Shown in pieces: positions 16,803-25,787 of a stretch of 64,000 nt of DNA. A program made the translations under genes and the position numbers. This stretch comes from Candidatus Thiomargarita nelsonii (GTDB taxonomy: Bacteria > Pseudomonadota > Gammaproteobacteria > Beggiatoales > Beggiatoaceae). The number at the start of each line of letters is the position of its first letter. The stretch's first letter is position 1. The stretch is from NCBI GenBank assembly GCA_000785145.2, contig JSZA02000019.1, positions 16,663-80,662 on the forward strand. The letters are read 5' to 3'. The notes below the pieces were generated by a model. That model saw only the letters and a program-made list of their open reading frames with translations. It made no database searches and was not told where the DNA came from.

Positions 16803-16908
16803 TCTTCAAATACGCCTTGGGCAACATTGGCACTTTCATAAACCAATAATTTCAATCAGCGCACGTCGTCCATCTTTGCGATGCTTTTCAAAAACGAGTC
16901 TAAAATCG
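16803..16908 (-). pseudogene. DUF790-paralogue fragment, second copy
   Basis: Nearly identical to 12229-12332. It forms the 5' part of a ~530-bp duplicated block that also contains the promoter region and gene of the small secreted protein. Confidence 0.65.
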
Positions 16909-17063
16909 ATAAGGAAAACGGGGCACTATTATGACTATTTGCTCGTTTATCAGCTAAATCCTACCAGTTATCCTGCACACACAAGAAAAGACACAATACA
17001 TAGTATATATTGTATTTGTTTTATAAATTTCACCAATTAACTTTTTTTCAAGGATATTAGGCT

Positions 17064-17336
17064 ATGTTAAAATATAATTCATTTATTGTGGTATTGCTGG
17101 CTTCGTTTTGCTTTGTTAGTCCGTCAGCGTCAGCGTTTGCGTTTGCTGGGACGATAACTGTAACTAAAGTTGTTAAGGGTGTGGGTACAGTTTCTAAGAC
17201 TGTCGAAAATTCGGCCAAGGCTATTAAGATTTTTTGCCAAGATGCTGAAAATCAGAACAAATGTGCGGCTCAAGTTGGAACAACAGTGGGAGGTGGGATG
17301 GTTGGTGCTGCCATTTATTGGTTATTTAGTGATTGA
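17064..17336 (+). CDS. Small secreted protein
   Basis: 90 residues. A signal peptide (MLKYNSFIVVLLASFCFVSP) is followed by an SAFAFA repeat that may hold the cleavage site. The mature part TITVTKVVKGVGTVSK...AAQVGTTVGGGMVGAAIYWL has two Cys and a Gly-zipper-like hydrophobic end. An AAGGA site lies 9 bp upstream of ATG 17064. The paralogue at 12492 lies in a duplicate of the same upstream DNA. Small amphipathic secreted peptide, function unknown. Confidence 0.65.
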   Translation: MLKYNSFIVVLLASFCFVSPSASAFAFAGTITVTKVVKGVGTVSKTVENSAKAIKIFCQDAENQNKCAAQVGTTVGGGMVGAAIYWLFSD

Positions 17337-17348
17337 GGATAAGATCGT

Positions 17349-17419
17349 TCAGGGTGCGTCCTACCTCTCTCCATGCACAGTTGAGCTACACCGACAAAAA
17401 TGTGCGTGGGAGCCACCAT
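17349..17419. repeat. Degenerate family A palindrome
   Basis: Same central variant as 10459-10548 (CTCTCCATGCACAGTTGAGC) with eroded arms. Confidence 0.65.
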
Positions 17420-17456
17420 TTATGCTAAATTTACCCAAGGTATTGGATAAAAAAAA

Positions 17457-17788
17457 ATGATAATACCAAATAACATAAGCGACGTTTTGCCACCTATTCG
17501 CCCCGGACAACAGGGACATAGTCCAGATCGCTCCCCTTATCGGGTAACGCTGATGGATATTGTGGATCGCTTTTCTCACTCCCCTGAAAGGAGACTGATA
17601 TTAAACGGCTTTTTGGATTATAGGGCAGCCATTCATCAAATCGGGTTGAACAACGGGTTTCAATGGCTGGATGGTAGGCGATTGAAAACAGTCAAAACCG
17701 CCCACTTCGTGATGTTGATGTCGTTACTTTCTTTCACATGCCAGAGAATATGGATGCCCTCGTCAAAATGACAGTGACTGTGATCTGA
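17457..17788 (+). pseudogene. DUF6932-like nucleotidyltransferase fragment, frameshifted
   Basis: Frame 1 reads IPNNISDVLPPIRPGQ, RSPYRVTLMDIVDRFS, PERRLILNGFLDYRAA and GFQWLDG. The expected continuation (ENSQNRPLRDVDVVTFFHMP, ENMDALVK) lies in another frame starting near 17682. A frameshift at about 17670-17682 separates them, and the 3' end is replaced by an RND gene fragment on the opposite strand. Confidence 0.7.
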
Positions 17789-17943
17789 TCCAACGCAAAC
17801 GTGGGGTATATTTGCGTATTGAGTTGACCCAACGCCGAGATTCCTGCCATAATCATCATCAGCATTAAGAGATTAGCAGCGACTTTGTGCTGGGCAAAGA
17901 GGCTAATGAGATTTTGTTGGTGTTTAAAAGGTTGTAAGGTCAT
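17772..17943 (-). pseudogene. RND efflux pump N-terminal fragment
   Basis: Reads NLISLFAQHKVAANLLMLMM and MAGISALGQLNTQIYPTF, the first transmembrane helix and start of the porter domain of an AcrB-type transporter. Only ~57 residues remain. The upstream side carries a piece of an AGTACTGAACC element. 17944-18064 shows nothing else. Confidence 0.78.
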
Positions 17944-18064
17944 ATAAGTACTGAACCAGCAACTATTTAAGCCCCTGTAGCTTGGACTAAGGATAGGATT
18001 TTAGCTTTAAAGTCTTTATCGTCAGGTTTGTGGAAACAGAGTAACATTAATACAAAGGATGAGA

Positions 18065-18708
18065 TTAGCTGATTAATTCTTTTCTAAAACGTTTATTCAA
18101 AAAATGCACTATCATTTGGCAATAGGGCTTATATTTTTTGCATTTTTCTTTAGTTTCGTAAGCCTGAATTTTTTGGTAAACGGCTTGAATTGGCCATACG
18201 GCTTTTTTACCTTTTATCCGAGTCAATTCTTGAATGACTGTATTCAGTGCCTTTTTACGATTATTAATCAAGGTTTGTGTATTTAAATTCAATATATTAT
18301 TCAAATCGTTATCAATAATAGGATCATCAGAGTAAATTCTACCATTGCTACTATATTTCAGGTATTGCTCACAGTTTTTTTGACTATCGGCTGGATTAAT
18401 AATGATTTCTTTATCACCTTTGCGTGTATCGCAATGTTGTAATTGACGCGGATTGCCTTCATTGCCTTCACAAGCTGCCAGTAAGTTCCGATAATCCAAT
18501 TGTAATTTAGTATATTGACTCTGTGGTTTCCAATGTTCAATCTTCATCCGTTCAGCACTAATACGCTGCATACAATAGCAACAAATATAGCCTTGTTCCT
18601 CAAGCAGAAACTCACGCAATTTTTCCGATAATCCTCATAACAGGCATCAGCTTGTTTGCGATAAATAAGCATAGAATCGGGCGCATTACCTTTGATAATA
18701 TGTTTCAT
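18065..18708 (-). pseudogene. ptuB: PtuB-like HNH nuclease (TIGR02646 family), frameshifted
   Basis: ATG 18708 lies 1 bp after the ptuA stop and starts MKHIIKGNAPDSMLIYRKQA, the normal start for this family. The frame ends near 18630. The rest (EKLREFLLEEQGYICCYCMQ, then KIEHWKPQS and LDYRNLLAACEGNEG) is in another frame. Adding one G to the GG in TATCGGAAAAATTG joins both. The HNH motif (Cys-Tyr-Cys, Ile-Glu-His, Asn) is intact. In Septu systems PtuB is the nuclease effector. The lesion may be real, programmed, or a sequencing error. Confidence 0.78.
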
Positions 18709-18709
18709 A

Positions 18710-19981
18710 TTAATCTTTCATAAAGTTGATCACTGTTTCGCTATGTACAATATCTGGATCATTAGCACCTAAAAACAGTTCAGAAAGTTTTTTAAAATAG
18801 GCTTGTGCTTGTTCTAATTCTCCATTATCAATCAAATCGTAACCTTCATTGAGTTTTTGCTGCATTTCTTCTGGACGTTGTGTCACTCCCATTAATTCAT
18901 ATAAAAGAGAATTGGTATCTCTGCCAAAAGTATGGGGTATATTTTTCACCGCTTTAAAATCTTCTAAAATCACCACATTTTGCGGTGACACCTGACTTAA
19001 TACCAAAGGAGAATGCGTGGTGACAATGAATTGACAATTGGGAAATGTTTTTTGCAATTGTGGAATAACAGCCCGTTGCCAGCGTGGGTGCAAATGCAAA
19101 TCCACTTCATCAATTAATACCACCCCATTACCTAATAATGGATTTTTTCGGTGTGGATTAGCTATGGCTAAACGACGTGCTAAATCCGCTACCAAGGATA
19201 ATAAGGTTTTTTCACCTGATGACAATTGATTAATATTTAAAGGAATTTCATCTTTATGGATAATAATTTCACCGCTGGGATTATTGAGCCAATTAATAGA
19301 TAAGTGATTAAATTGCTGATTATCAAAACTCAAAATTTGGTAAATGGCATCGCGCACTACATTAATAACTAGGTTTTCGCCCAATTGCTTTTCAATGTTT
19401 TCTTGCCACTTGTACCAATTAAAAAAGCTGATAAAATCAAAGCTATTACTATCTAAAGCCTTATCATAAGCAGTCCAAACTGAAGTATCAAAATCATCGC
19501 TGGCATTTTTAAAATCAATGGTATTTACTGGCGCATTACTGGCAGGATAATAAACCATTAATGGCAGATTAAATTCTGTTTGACTATAAAAACGCCCAAT
19601 TAATTCATTTAACTGGCTAAAATCGCAGTGTTTTAAACCCAGTTGCTCACCCAAACTGTTTTCCCACCAAAACTCCTGATTAGCAAAAGATAAAAACAGT
19701 GTATTAATTGATTTTTTTGTCCCCGTTTTAATATCCAAGCTACCAAAAACCTTTCTCAATTCTTTCCTCTCGCCATTCGCTCTAATTTTATTTTCAAAAT
19801 CCGTGAGCAACTTAGCAATACAGTCTAAAATAGCCGTTTTGCCCGAACCATTTTTGCCTATCAAAACCGTTAAATCCGCTTGTAATGCCAATTCCAGTTT
19901 ATCAAACCCTCTAAAATTTTCCAAAGAGAGTTTTTTAAGCCTGAGTTCGGGCTGAAATATTTCAAATTTGTTTTTGTTCAT
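18710..19981 (-). CDS. ptuA: PtuA-like AAA/ABC ATPase (Septu-type)
   Basis: 423 residues. Walker A LIGKNGSGKTAILD (about 40-53), an ABC-like signature region INQLSSGEKTLLSLVADLAR, Walker B VVLIDEVDLHLHPRWQ, a switch His in FIVTTHSPLVLSQ, and a C-terminal RPEEMQQKLNEGYDLIDNGE helical part. This matches the ATPase of Septu/retron-associated PtuAB pairs, where the ATPase senses infection and controls an HNH nuclease. It is coupled to the ptuB-like gene by 1 bp. Confidence 0.78.
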   Translation of the reverse strand: MNKNKFEIFQPELRLKKLSLENFRGFDKLELALQADLTVLIGKNGSGKTAILDCIAKLLTDFENKIRANGERKELRKVFGSLDIKTGTKKSINTLFLSFANQEFWWENSLGEQLGLKHCDFSQLNELIGRFYSQTEFNLPLMVYYPASNAPVNTIDFKNASDDFDTSVWTAYDKALDSNSFDFISFFNWYKWQENIEKQLGENLVINVVRDAIYQILSFDNQQFNHLSINWLNNPSGEIIIHKDEIPLNINQLSSGEKTLLSLVADLARRLAIANPHRKNPLLGNGVVLIDEVDLHLHPRWQRAVIPQLQKTFPNCQFIVTTHSPLVLSQVSPQNVVILEDFKAVKNIPHTFGRDTNSLLYELMGVTQRPEEMQQKLNEGYDLIDNGELEQAQAYFKKLSELFLGANDPDIVHSETVINFMKD

Positions 19982-20116
19982 GTTTTTGTAATCTCATCAG
20001 TTTGACGGGGACGATCCCCTATTGCAACACCTACAATTTATCGGGTGTCTCGGTCAATCTCTTTAGGAATGACTATGATGGCTTCACCTTGAAAAAAATC
20101 ATTTCGATGTCCGTTA

Positions 20117-20176
20117 AGTTGCAGGACGCGGAGCGTCCAGGCAGGCATTCCCACGCAGAGCGTGGGAACGAGGAGT
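20117..20176. repeat. Family F hairpins (GGACGCGGAGCGTCC, CCCACGCAGAGCGTGGG)
   Basis: Two short GC hairpins after the DUF790 gene. Between ptuA and this point (19982-20116) only a short reverse frame ending VIPKEIDRDTR is seen, probably the tail of a lost gene. Confidence 0.7.
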
Positions 20177-20181
20177 AAAGT

Positions 20182-21396
20182 TTAAACCGCACACTTTTCC
20201 ACCGCCGCCAACACATCCTTCAGCACCGGTTTTTTCCGAAAAGTGAGGACTTCTCCTGCCGAAATTTCTTCAAATACCCCTTGGGCAACATTGGCACTTT
20301 CATAAACTAATAATATAAGATCACTGCGCCCTGCTTCACGAATTTTTCGCAATTTTCGTTGCAAATATTGGGGATGCCAAAAGCCAATGATTTCAATCAG
20401 CGCACGTCGTCCATCTTTGCGATGTGTCATAGAAAAATCGGGTATCATCACCGTGTCACTCACCACAATCAGTTCATCCTCTCGCGCTAATTCCCATTTT
20501 CGTTTAGTTCCTCCATATTTTTCTTCAAATTCTGACGCAAAATCCGCTTCGAGCCGGCTATCAAATAGATTCGATGCCTTAAAATGGCTGCGTAAGGGGG
20601 TACGATCATCTAAGGTATAATGCAGCGCTTTCCTTTCAGGGAGATGTACTTCTGCATCCATGCGCCAACTTTTGCACAACAACAGGGCGGGTATAAATTT
20701 CGCAAATTGCAGACCATATCGAATCGTTGATTTTACAAAGGGTGAAATTGGTCCATGTAAGATAACGTTGTATCCATGTTCAGGGATTGGATAAACCGTG
20801 TGCATCAATTTAAAGAGCTTTATATATTTAAATAAGTCTTTGTAACCGTCACGTACAATAATATCGACTTCTCGCGTCCAATAGAATAAGCCCCGCGCTA
20901 CTTCTAAATTATAACGGGCTATCAAGTCCACAGGATTTATTATTTGTCCGGTGCTGAGTAATATCCTTTCTTCAAGTAAATCTGCAAATAAGGCTTGTTC
21001 AATCTGTTTAGGGCTGATGCCTAATTTTGTGGCGGTTTCTGCCACAGCTTGTTCTCGTGTCGTCACGGTCAATAAATCGCTTTTGATGGTGACTGGTCCT
21101 TGTTCAAACAGTGCCATCCGTAATTCGATTGGGTTGATGGGCGGATCATGTCCAAAAACGCAGCGGCTCACTAAGACATTGGCTAATCCGCGAATGATGC
21201 GATAGTCCAAACTTTCACCCTCATAAGCCCGGAGCCCATCATCCAATTCTCCTCGGCTACGTCCGATGTGTGCTTTGACGAAGAGTATTAAGTCATTCGC
21301 TATCTTTAAATAGTGATAATCTTGAGGCAAGGCGAGCGGTATGACTTGATTTCCCCGTTTTTTGAGGCGGGGCAGGATGAGTTCAGATTTAAGCAT
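20182..21396 (-). CDS. DUF790 family nuclease (Bax1-like)
   Basis: 404 residues, close to the full family length. Family markers: LPRLKKRGNQVIPLALPQD at the N-terminus, a central LEVARGLFYWTREVDI segment, and a PD-(D/E)XK-like core IPDFSMTHRKDGRRALIEII followed by GFWHPQYLQRKL. Archaeal members (Bax1) are structure-specific nucleases acting with XPB helicase. It starts one base before the recN stop region on the same strand. Its 3' end has been copied to four other sites in the window. Confidence 0.82.
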   Translation of the reverse strand: MLKSELILPRLKKRGNQVIPLALPQDYHYLKIANDLILFVKAHIGRSRGELDDGLRAYEGESLDYRIIRGLANVLVSRCVFGHDPPINPIELRMALFEQGPVTIKSDLLTVTTREQAVAETATKLGISPKQIEQALFADLLEERILLSTGQIINPVDLIARYNLEVARGLFYWTREVDIIVRDGYKDLFKYIKLFKLMHTVYPIPEHGYNVILHGPISPFVKSTIRYGLQFAKFIPALLLCKSWRMDAEVHLPERKALHYTLDDRTPLRSHFKASNLFDSRLEADFASEFEEKYGGTKRKWELAREDELIVVSDTVMIPDFSMTHRKDGRRALIEIIGFWHPQYLQRKLRKIREAGRSDLILLVYESANVAQGVFEEISAGEVLTFRKKPVLKDVLAAVEKCAV

Positions 21397-23061
21397 TTAT
21401 TTTGCGCCACTCCGTTGCAACATTTCTTGTGCATGTGCCAAAGTTTGCGAAGTCATTTCCACGCCGCCTAACATACGTGCAATTTCTTCAACACGTTGTT
21501 GATTATCTAAAACGGTAATGCAAGTTTGGGTACTTTGTTGCTTAAAAGTTTTGCTGACTTGTAAGTGATGATGCCCTTGGCAAGCCACTTGTGGTAAGTG
21601 GGTGATGCACAAGACTTGTCGTTGTTGCCCTAAATGATTTAATAGTTGTCCGACAATTTCAGCAACGCCACCGCCTATGCCGACATCAACTTCATCAAAT
21701 ACTAAGATGGGTACGCCGCTGCGTTGTGCCGTAATGACTTGTATGGCTAAGCTAATCCGCGATAATTCGCCGCCCGATGCGACTTGATTCAATGGTTTAG
21801 GCGGATGTCCGGGATTGGTTGAGACTAGAAATTCAATCCTATCGGTGCCTGTTGGCGTAGGGAGCGTGTCTTCATTGGGATTGACCGTAATCTCTAAGCG
21901 TCCCCCTGTCATGCCCAGTTGATACATTTCGGCACAAATTTGTTGAGATAATCGTTGCGCTGTTTGGAGGCGCTGATCATGCAAAGCTTCGGCGGCGATG
22001 CGATAGTCTTGCAAGGCTTGTGCGAGTTGAGTCTCCAAACGGGTCGCATTTTCTTCATAATTTTCTAATTCATTCAATTGTTGAATCATTTGTTCAAAAT
22101 GCGCGGGCAAATCGACAAATCGGATTCTATGTTTGCGTGCTATATCTTGAAGCGTGGCAATTTGTTGTTGAACTTCTTCTAAACGGGCAGAGTCAATATC
22201 TAAATGATGCAGATAATGGCGCAATTCTCCCACCGCTTCTTGTGTTTGAATGATGGCATTTTCTAATAATGTCGTGATATTACTGAGCTGAGAATCATGT
22301 TGTTGCACTTCTTCTAAAAAGTGATTCGCTTGGCTGAGAGCAGATAATGTTGATCCGCTTTCACTTTCATCATTATCAAGTAGCGATAGCGCACGTTGAC
22401 TGTTATCTAATAATTTCTGGGCATTGGCTAAGCGGTGAAGTTCTTTATCCAGACGATCTATGGCTTCTGTGGTTAATTCAAAGGGTTCAAGTTCTTGTAC
22501 TTGATAACGCAAAAAGGCAATTTTAGCTTCACGATCTTCTCCGCCCAAAGCATCTAGGGCTGTTTTGCATGAATTCCAACGTTGATAAATTTGCATGACT
22601 TGTTCTAAAACACTTTTATCGTCTGCCATTTCATCGACTAATTGACGTTGTTGTTCATTTTTGAGCAAAGATTGATGAGCATGTTGCCCATGAATATCTA
22701 TTAAATATTCACCTAATTTGCGTAAAGTTTGCATTGAAACGGGCTGATCATTGATATAGCCCCGTGATCGTCCATTGTGATTGATCACGCGACGCACAAT
22801 ACATTCGTCGCCATGGTTCAAATTTTCTTGTTGCAACCAGGTCAGTGCAGTGGATGGCAATGTGAAGACGGCATTAACTTGTGCGGTGCCTTGTCGCACA
22901 ATACTGCTATCAGCTCTTTCACCGAGTACGAGGCTGAGGGCATCAATTAAAATGGACTTACCAGCACCCGTTTCACCGCTGATGATGGTGAGCCCAGTGT
23001 CTAGGTGCAATTTCAACTGTTCAACAATGGCAAAATTTTCAATCTGTAAATAGTGCAACAC
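21397..23061 (-). CDS. recN: DNA repair protein RecN
   Basis: An SMC-like ATPase of 554 residues that acts in double-strand break repair. Walker A ISGETGAGKSILIDALSL at about residue 28, a central coiled coil (about 155-360), ABC signature NQVASGGELSRISLAIQ, Walker [14 protein letters not shown] and the switch segment [20 protein letters not shown]. Start ATG 23061 gives the standard N-terminus MLHYLQIENFAIVEQ. It abuts DUF790 downstream. Confidence 0.97.
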   Translation of the reverse strand: MLHYLQIENFAIVEQLKLHLDTGLTIISGETGAGKSILIDALSLVLGERADSSIVRQGTAQVNAVFTLPSTALTWLQQENLNHGDECIVRRVINHNGRSRGYINDQPVSMQTLRKLGEYLIDIHGQHAHQSLLKNEQQRQLVDEMADDKSVLEQVMQIYQRWNSCKTALDALGGEDREAKIAFLRYQVQELEPFELTTEAIDRLDKELHRLANAQKLLDNSQRALSLLDNDESESGSTLSALSQANHFLEEVQQHDSQLSNITTLLENAIIQTQEAVGELRHYLHHLDIDSARLEEVQQQIATLQDIARKHRIRFVDLPAHFEQMIQQLNELENYEENATRLETQLAQALQDYRIAAEALHDQRLQTAQRLSQQICAEMYQLGMTGGRLEITVNPNEDTLPTPTGTDRIEFLVSTNPGHPPKPLNQVASGGELSRISLAIQVITAQRSGVPILVFDEVDVGIGGGVAEIVGQLLNHLGQQRQVLCITHLPQVACQGHHHLQVSKTFKQQSTQTCITVLDNQQRVEEIARMLGGVEMTSQTLAHAQEMLQRSGAK

Positions 23062-23096
23062 GTTTTTTCAGTTATCAGTTATTAGTTATAATTTGA

Positions 23097-23957
23097 CTAA
23101 CTCCAATCCAATTTCGCACGTAGCGTGGCATAATGATCATGTTTTTGTGGATGGATCAAGCGAATAGTGTGCTGTTTTTCAATGACAATGCGATCACCTG
23201 GCAGAAGTCTCTGACATAACAGACCATCCCCGTCTAATTGTGCCTCTCCCATTTGCTCAGGGTCTATGGTAATTTGTATGCAACTATCACCATCAACCAC
23301 AAGTGGGCGGTTGCTAAGTGTATGAGGGCAAATCGTTACCAGTAGTAAAGCATTCAAAGAAGGATATAAGAGAGGTCCACCCGCTGAAAGTGTATAGGCG
23401 GTCGAGCCCGTGGGCGTTGCCACCACTAAACCATCAGCACGTTGACGATTGACAAAATGTCCATTAATCGTGGTTTCAAAGGTGATCATGTGTGATATCG
23501 TACTGCGATAAATCACTATATCATTCAAAGCATTACAAAATGTAAGGCAATGGTTATTGCGATGGACTTGTGCAGAAATTAAAAAGCGATCTTCTTCAAT
23601 AAAAGCACCGTCTAAAATCTCAGCTAAATATTTATCCATTTCTGTTGGATAAATATCGGTCAAAAAGCCCAAGTGTCCTAAATTAATACCCAATAAGTTT
23701 ACATCATGTTTGGCTAATGAACGAGCCGCCTGTAATAGGGTACCATCTCCGCCAACCACAATGATCAAATCGCAGCGGGCAGCTAATGCCTCTACATTAA
23801 CAGCAATGCTCAAATTCATTTGGGGCAATAGGCTTGCACTAAGGGAGTCGATCACTATATCCAGTTGACGTTTGTGCAAAAAATCGACCAAGGTTTCTAG
23901 GCAATCTTTAACTTTTGGCTCACCCCGTTTGGCAATAAGCCCTATTTTTTTAAACAT
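23097..23957 (-). CDS. nadK: NAD kinase
   Basis: 286 residues. It makes NADP from NAD and ATP. The phosphate-binding GGDGTLLQAARSL, the GINLGHLGFLTDI motif, the RQRADGLVVATPTGSTAYTL segment and the C-terminal ISHMITFETTINGHF order are all as in bacterial NadK. It lies 35 bp upstream of recN on the same strand and divergent from hrcA, the usual gammaproteobacterial order. Confidence 0.97.
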   Translation of the reverse strand: MFKKIGLIAKRGEPKVKDCLETLVDFLHKRQLDIVIDSLSASLLPQMNLSIAVNVEALAARCDLIIVVGGDGTLLQAARSLAKHDVNLLGINLGHLGFLTDIYPTEMDKYLAEILDGAFIEEDRFLISAQVHRNNHCLTFCNALNDIVIYRSTISHMITFETTINGHFVNRQRADGLVVATPTGSTAYTLSAGGPLLYPSLNALLLVTICPHTLSNRPLVVDGDSCIQITIDPEQMGEAQLDGDGLLCQRLLPGDRIVIEKQHTIRLIHPQKHDHYATLRAKLDWS

Positions 23958-24019
23958 AATTTTTAGCTTAGGTGGAAAAATGCAAAGATACTATTTTAAC
24001 AATAATATGGTGAGATCAT

Positions 24020-25063
24020 ATGCTCAGTTATAACAAAATAAGTGAACGTGCCCAACACTTGTTGAAAGTGTTAGTCAATCGTTATATCCGTGAAGGACAA
24101 CCGATTGGTTCACGCACATTGTCACGCGATGCTGCCCTCGATCTTAGCCCCGCTACCATCCGTAATGTGATGGCTGATTTGGAAGAAATGGGTTTGGTGA
24201 GTTCTCCGCATACATCGGCAGGGCGTATTCCTACGGTGCGTGGTTATCGGTTATTTGTTGATACGCTATTGCAAGTTAAACCTTTGAATCGTGAAGAAGA
24301 ACAGCATTTGCGTCGCCAGTTTATACCAAAATACAACAATCAGCGTTTGCTGGAGCAAACTTCTAATTTATTATCAGAAACTACCCATTTAGCCAGTGTG
24401 GTTATGTTAGCTCGACACGATTATAAAGCTTTGCGTCAAGTTGAATTTCTATCTCTCTCCAAAAAACGTGTTTTGGTTATATTGGTGTTTAACGAACAGA
24501 ATGTCGAAAATCGCATTATACACACCAGCCGCACATACTCTCCAGCCCAATTGCAAAGTGCCGCCAATTATTTGAATGAGGCTTTTGTTGGTAAAGATAT
24601 TAAAAATGTGCGTGAAGATTTATTACGTGAGTTGCGAGAAACCCGCGAAAATATGGATAAAATGATGCTTGCCGTCATCGAAATGGCAGAGAAAGCTTTT
24701 GAGAATAAGGATAGCGAGCCACACGATTTTGTGATGGCTGGGCAAACTAATCTCATGGAAGTGGCCGAATTGTGTCAGGCGGAAAAATTACGTGATTTAT
24801 TTGTGGCTTTTAACGAAAAGCGCGATATTTTGCATTTACTTGATCAAGCGATCAAGACTCAAAATCTACAGATTTTTATTGGCGAAGAGTCAGGCTATGA
24901 GGTGTTATATGATTGTAGCGTGATTACTTCTCCTTATACCGTCAAAGGCTCTGTGATTGGCGTACTCGGCGTGATTGGTCCAACGCGGATGCCTTATGAA
25001 CGGGTCATTCCAATTGTCGATTTAACTGCTAAATTACTTGGCTCAGCCTTGAACCATCACTAA
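24020..25063 (+). CDS. hrcA: Heat-inducible transcription repressor HrcA
   Basis: 347 residues. N-terminal winged helix (ERAQHLLKVLVNRYIREGQP, SRDAALDLSPATIRNVMADL), then the conserved SPHTSAGRIPTVRGYRLFVD, a GAF-like middle, and VIGVLGVIGPTRMPYERVIP at the C-terminus. HrcA represses chaperone genes by binding CIRCE operators. I see no clear CIRCE inverted repeat (TTAGCACTC-N9-GAGTGCTAA) upstream of hrcA, grpE or dnaK, so its target may lie elsewhere or be diverged. Confidence 0.97.
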   Translation: MLSYNKISERAQHLLKVLVNRYIREGQPIGSRTLSRDAALDLSPATIRNVMADLEEMGLVSSPHTSAGRIPTVRGYRLFVDTLLQVKPLNREEEQHLRRQFIPKYNNQRLLEQTSNLLSETTHLASVVMLARHDYKALRQVEFLSLSKKRVLVILVFNEQNVENRIIHTSRTYSPAQLQSAANYLNEAFVGKDIKNVREDLLRELRETRENMDKMMLAVIEMAEKAFENKDSEPHDFVMAGQTNLMEVAELCQAEKLRDLFVAFNEKRDILHLLDQAIKTQNLQIFIGEESGYEVLYDCSVITSPYTVKGSVIGVLGVIGPTRMPYERVIPIVDLTAKLLGSALNHH

Positions 25064-25087
25064 TTTATCCCTATTACTGCCCCTTGT

Positions 25088-25113
25088 CCAAAGCTAAAGC
25101 TTTGGACTCCAAA
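25088..25113. repeat. CCAAAGCTAAAGCTTTGG hairpin
   Basis: A short palindrome between hrcA and grpE, also present inside the AGTACTGAACC elements. It may act as an mRNA hairpin between the two genes. Confidence 0.75.
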
Positions 25114-25140
25114 ATTCGTTAACTTTCAGTGGGAGTTTCT

Positions 25141-25731
25141 ATGAGTAATGATGAGTCAGTTCAGGCAGAGCAAACAAAAACCACGCCGCCAACTGATCAA
25201 GTGAGTGATGAGTCGCCTGAGTCCCCCTCCATCGAGGATTTAACCCGTCAGTTAGCGGAAGCCACAGAAAAAGCGGATAATCATTGGGAAAGTCTGCTCC
25301 GTAAACAAGCGGAGTACGATAATTTACAAAAACGCATGGCACGCGATTTAGAAAAGGCGCGTAAATATGCCTTAGAAAAATTTGCCACTGATTTGCTTGC
25401 GGTTAAAGACAGCATGGAATTAGGCATAGAGGCGGCTGCTCAATCAGAAACCAAGCTTGAAGTTGTGCGTGAAGGGATGGATTTGACCTTAAAAATGTTG
25501 ACTGACACTTTGTCAAAATTTGATATTGTGGAAATTAATCCCCTCAATGAAAAATTTAATCCGCAATGGCACGAAGCGATGGTGATGCAGCCCTCAGCGG
25601 ATGCAGAAGAGGGGACCGTCTTACATATCCATCAAAAAGGCTATCAACTCAATGATCGCCTATTGCGTCCCGCACGGGTGGTGGTCGCACAGGCTGTTAA
25701 AGCAGAAGATCCGATTGAAAATGAAGCTTAA
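25141..25731 (+). CDS. grpE: Nucleotide exchange factor GrpE
   Basis: 196 residues. An acidic disordered N-terminus, a long helix ([38 protein letters not shown]) and a C-terminal beta part ([38 protein letters not shown]). It releases ADP from DnaK. ATG 25141 has GGGAG upstream; the GTG 12 bases earlier overlaps that site. Confidence 0.96.
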   Translation: MSNDESVQAEQTKTTPPTDQVSDESPESPSIEDLTRQLAEATEKADNHWESLLRKQAEYDNLQKRMARDLEKARKYALEKFATDLLAVKDSMELGIEAAAQSETKLEVVREGMDLTLKMLTDTLSKFDIVEINPLNEKFNPQWHEAMVMQPSADAEEGTVLHIHQKGYQLNDRLLRPARVVVAQAVKAEDPIENEA

Positions 25732-25787
25732 CACCCTATATCAACGCATTAAATCAAAAACGCTACTTTAATAAGGAAAATAGATTT

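Noticed and set aside
4234..17419. Regularly repeated palindromes as a possible CRISPR array
   Set aside because: Copies are far apart with genes between them, spacing is irregular and repeats are ~70-100 bp. No cas gene is present.
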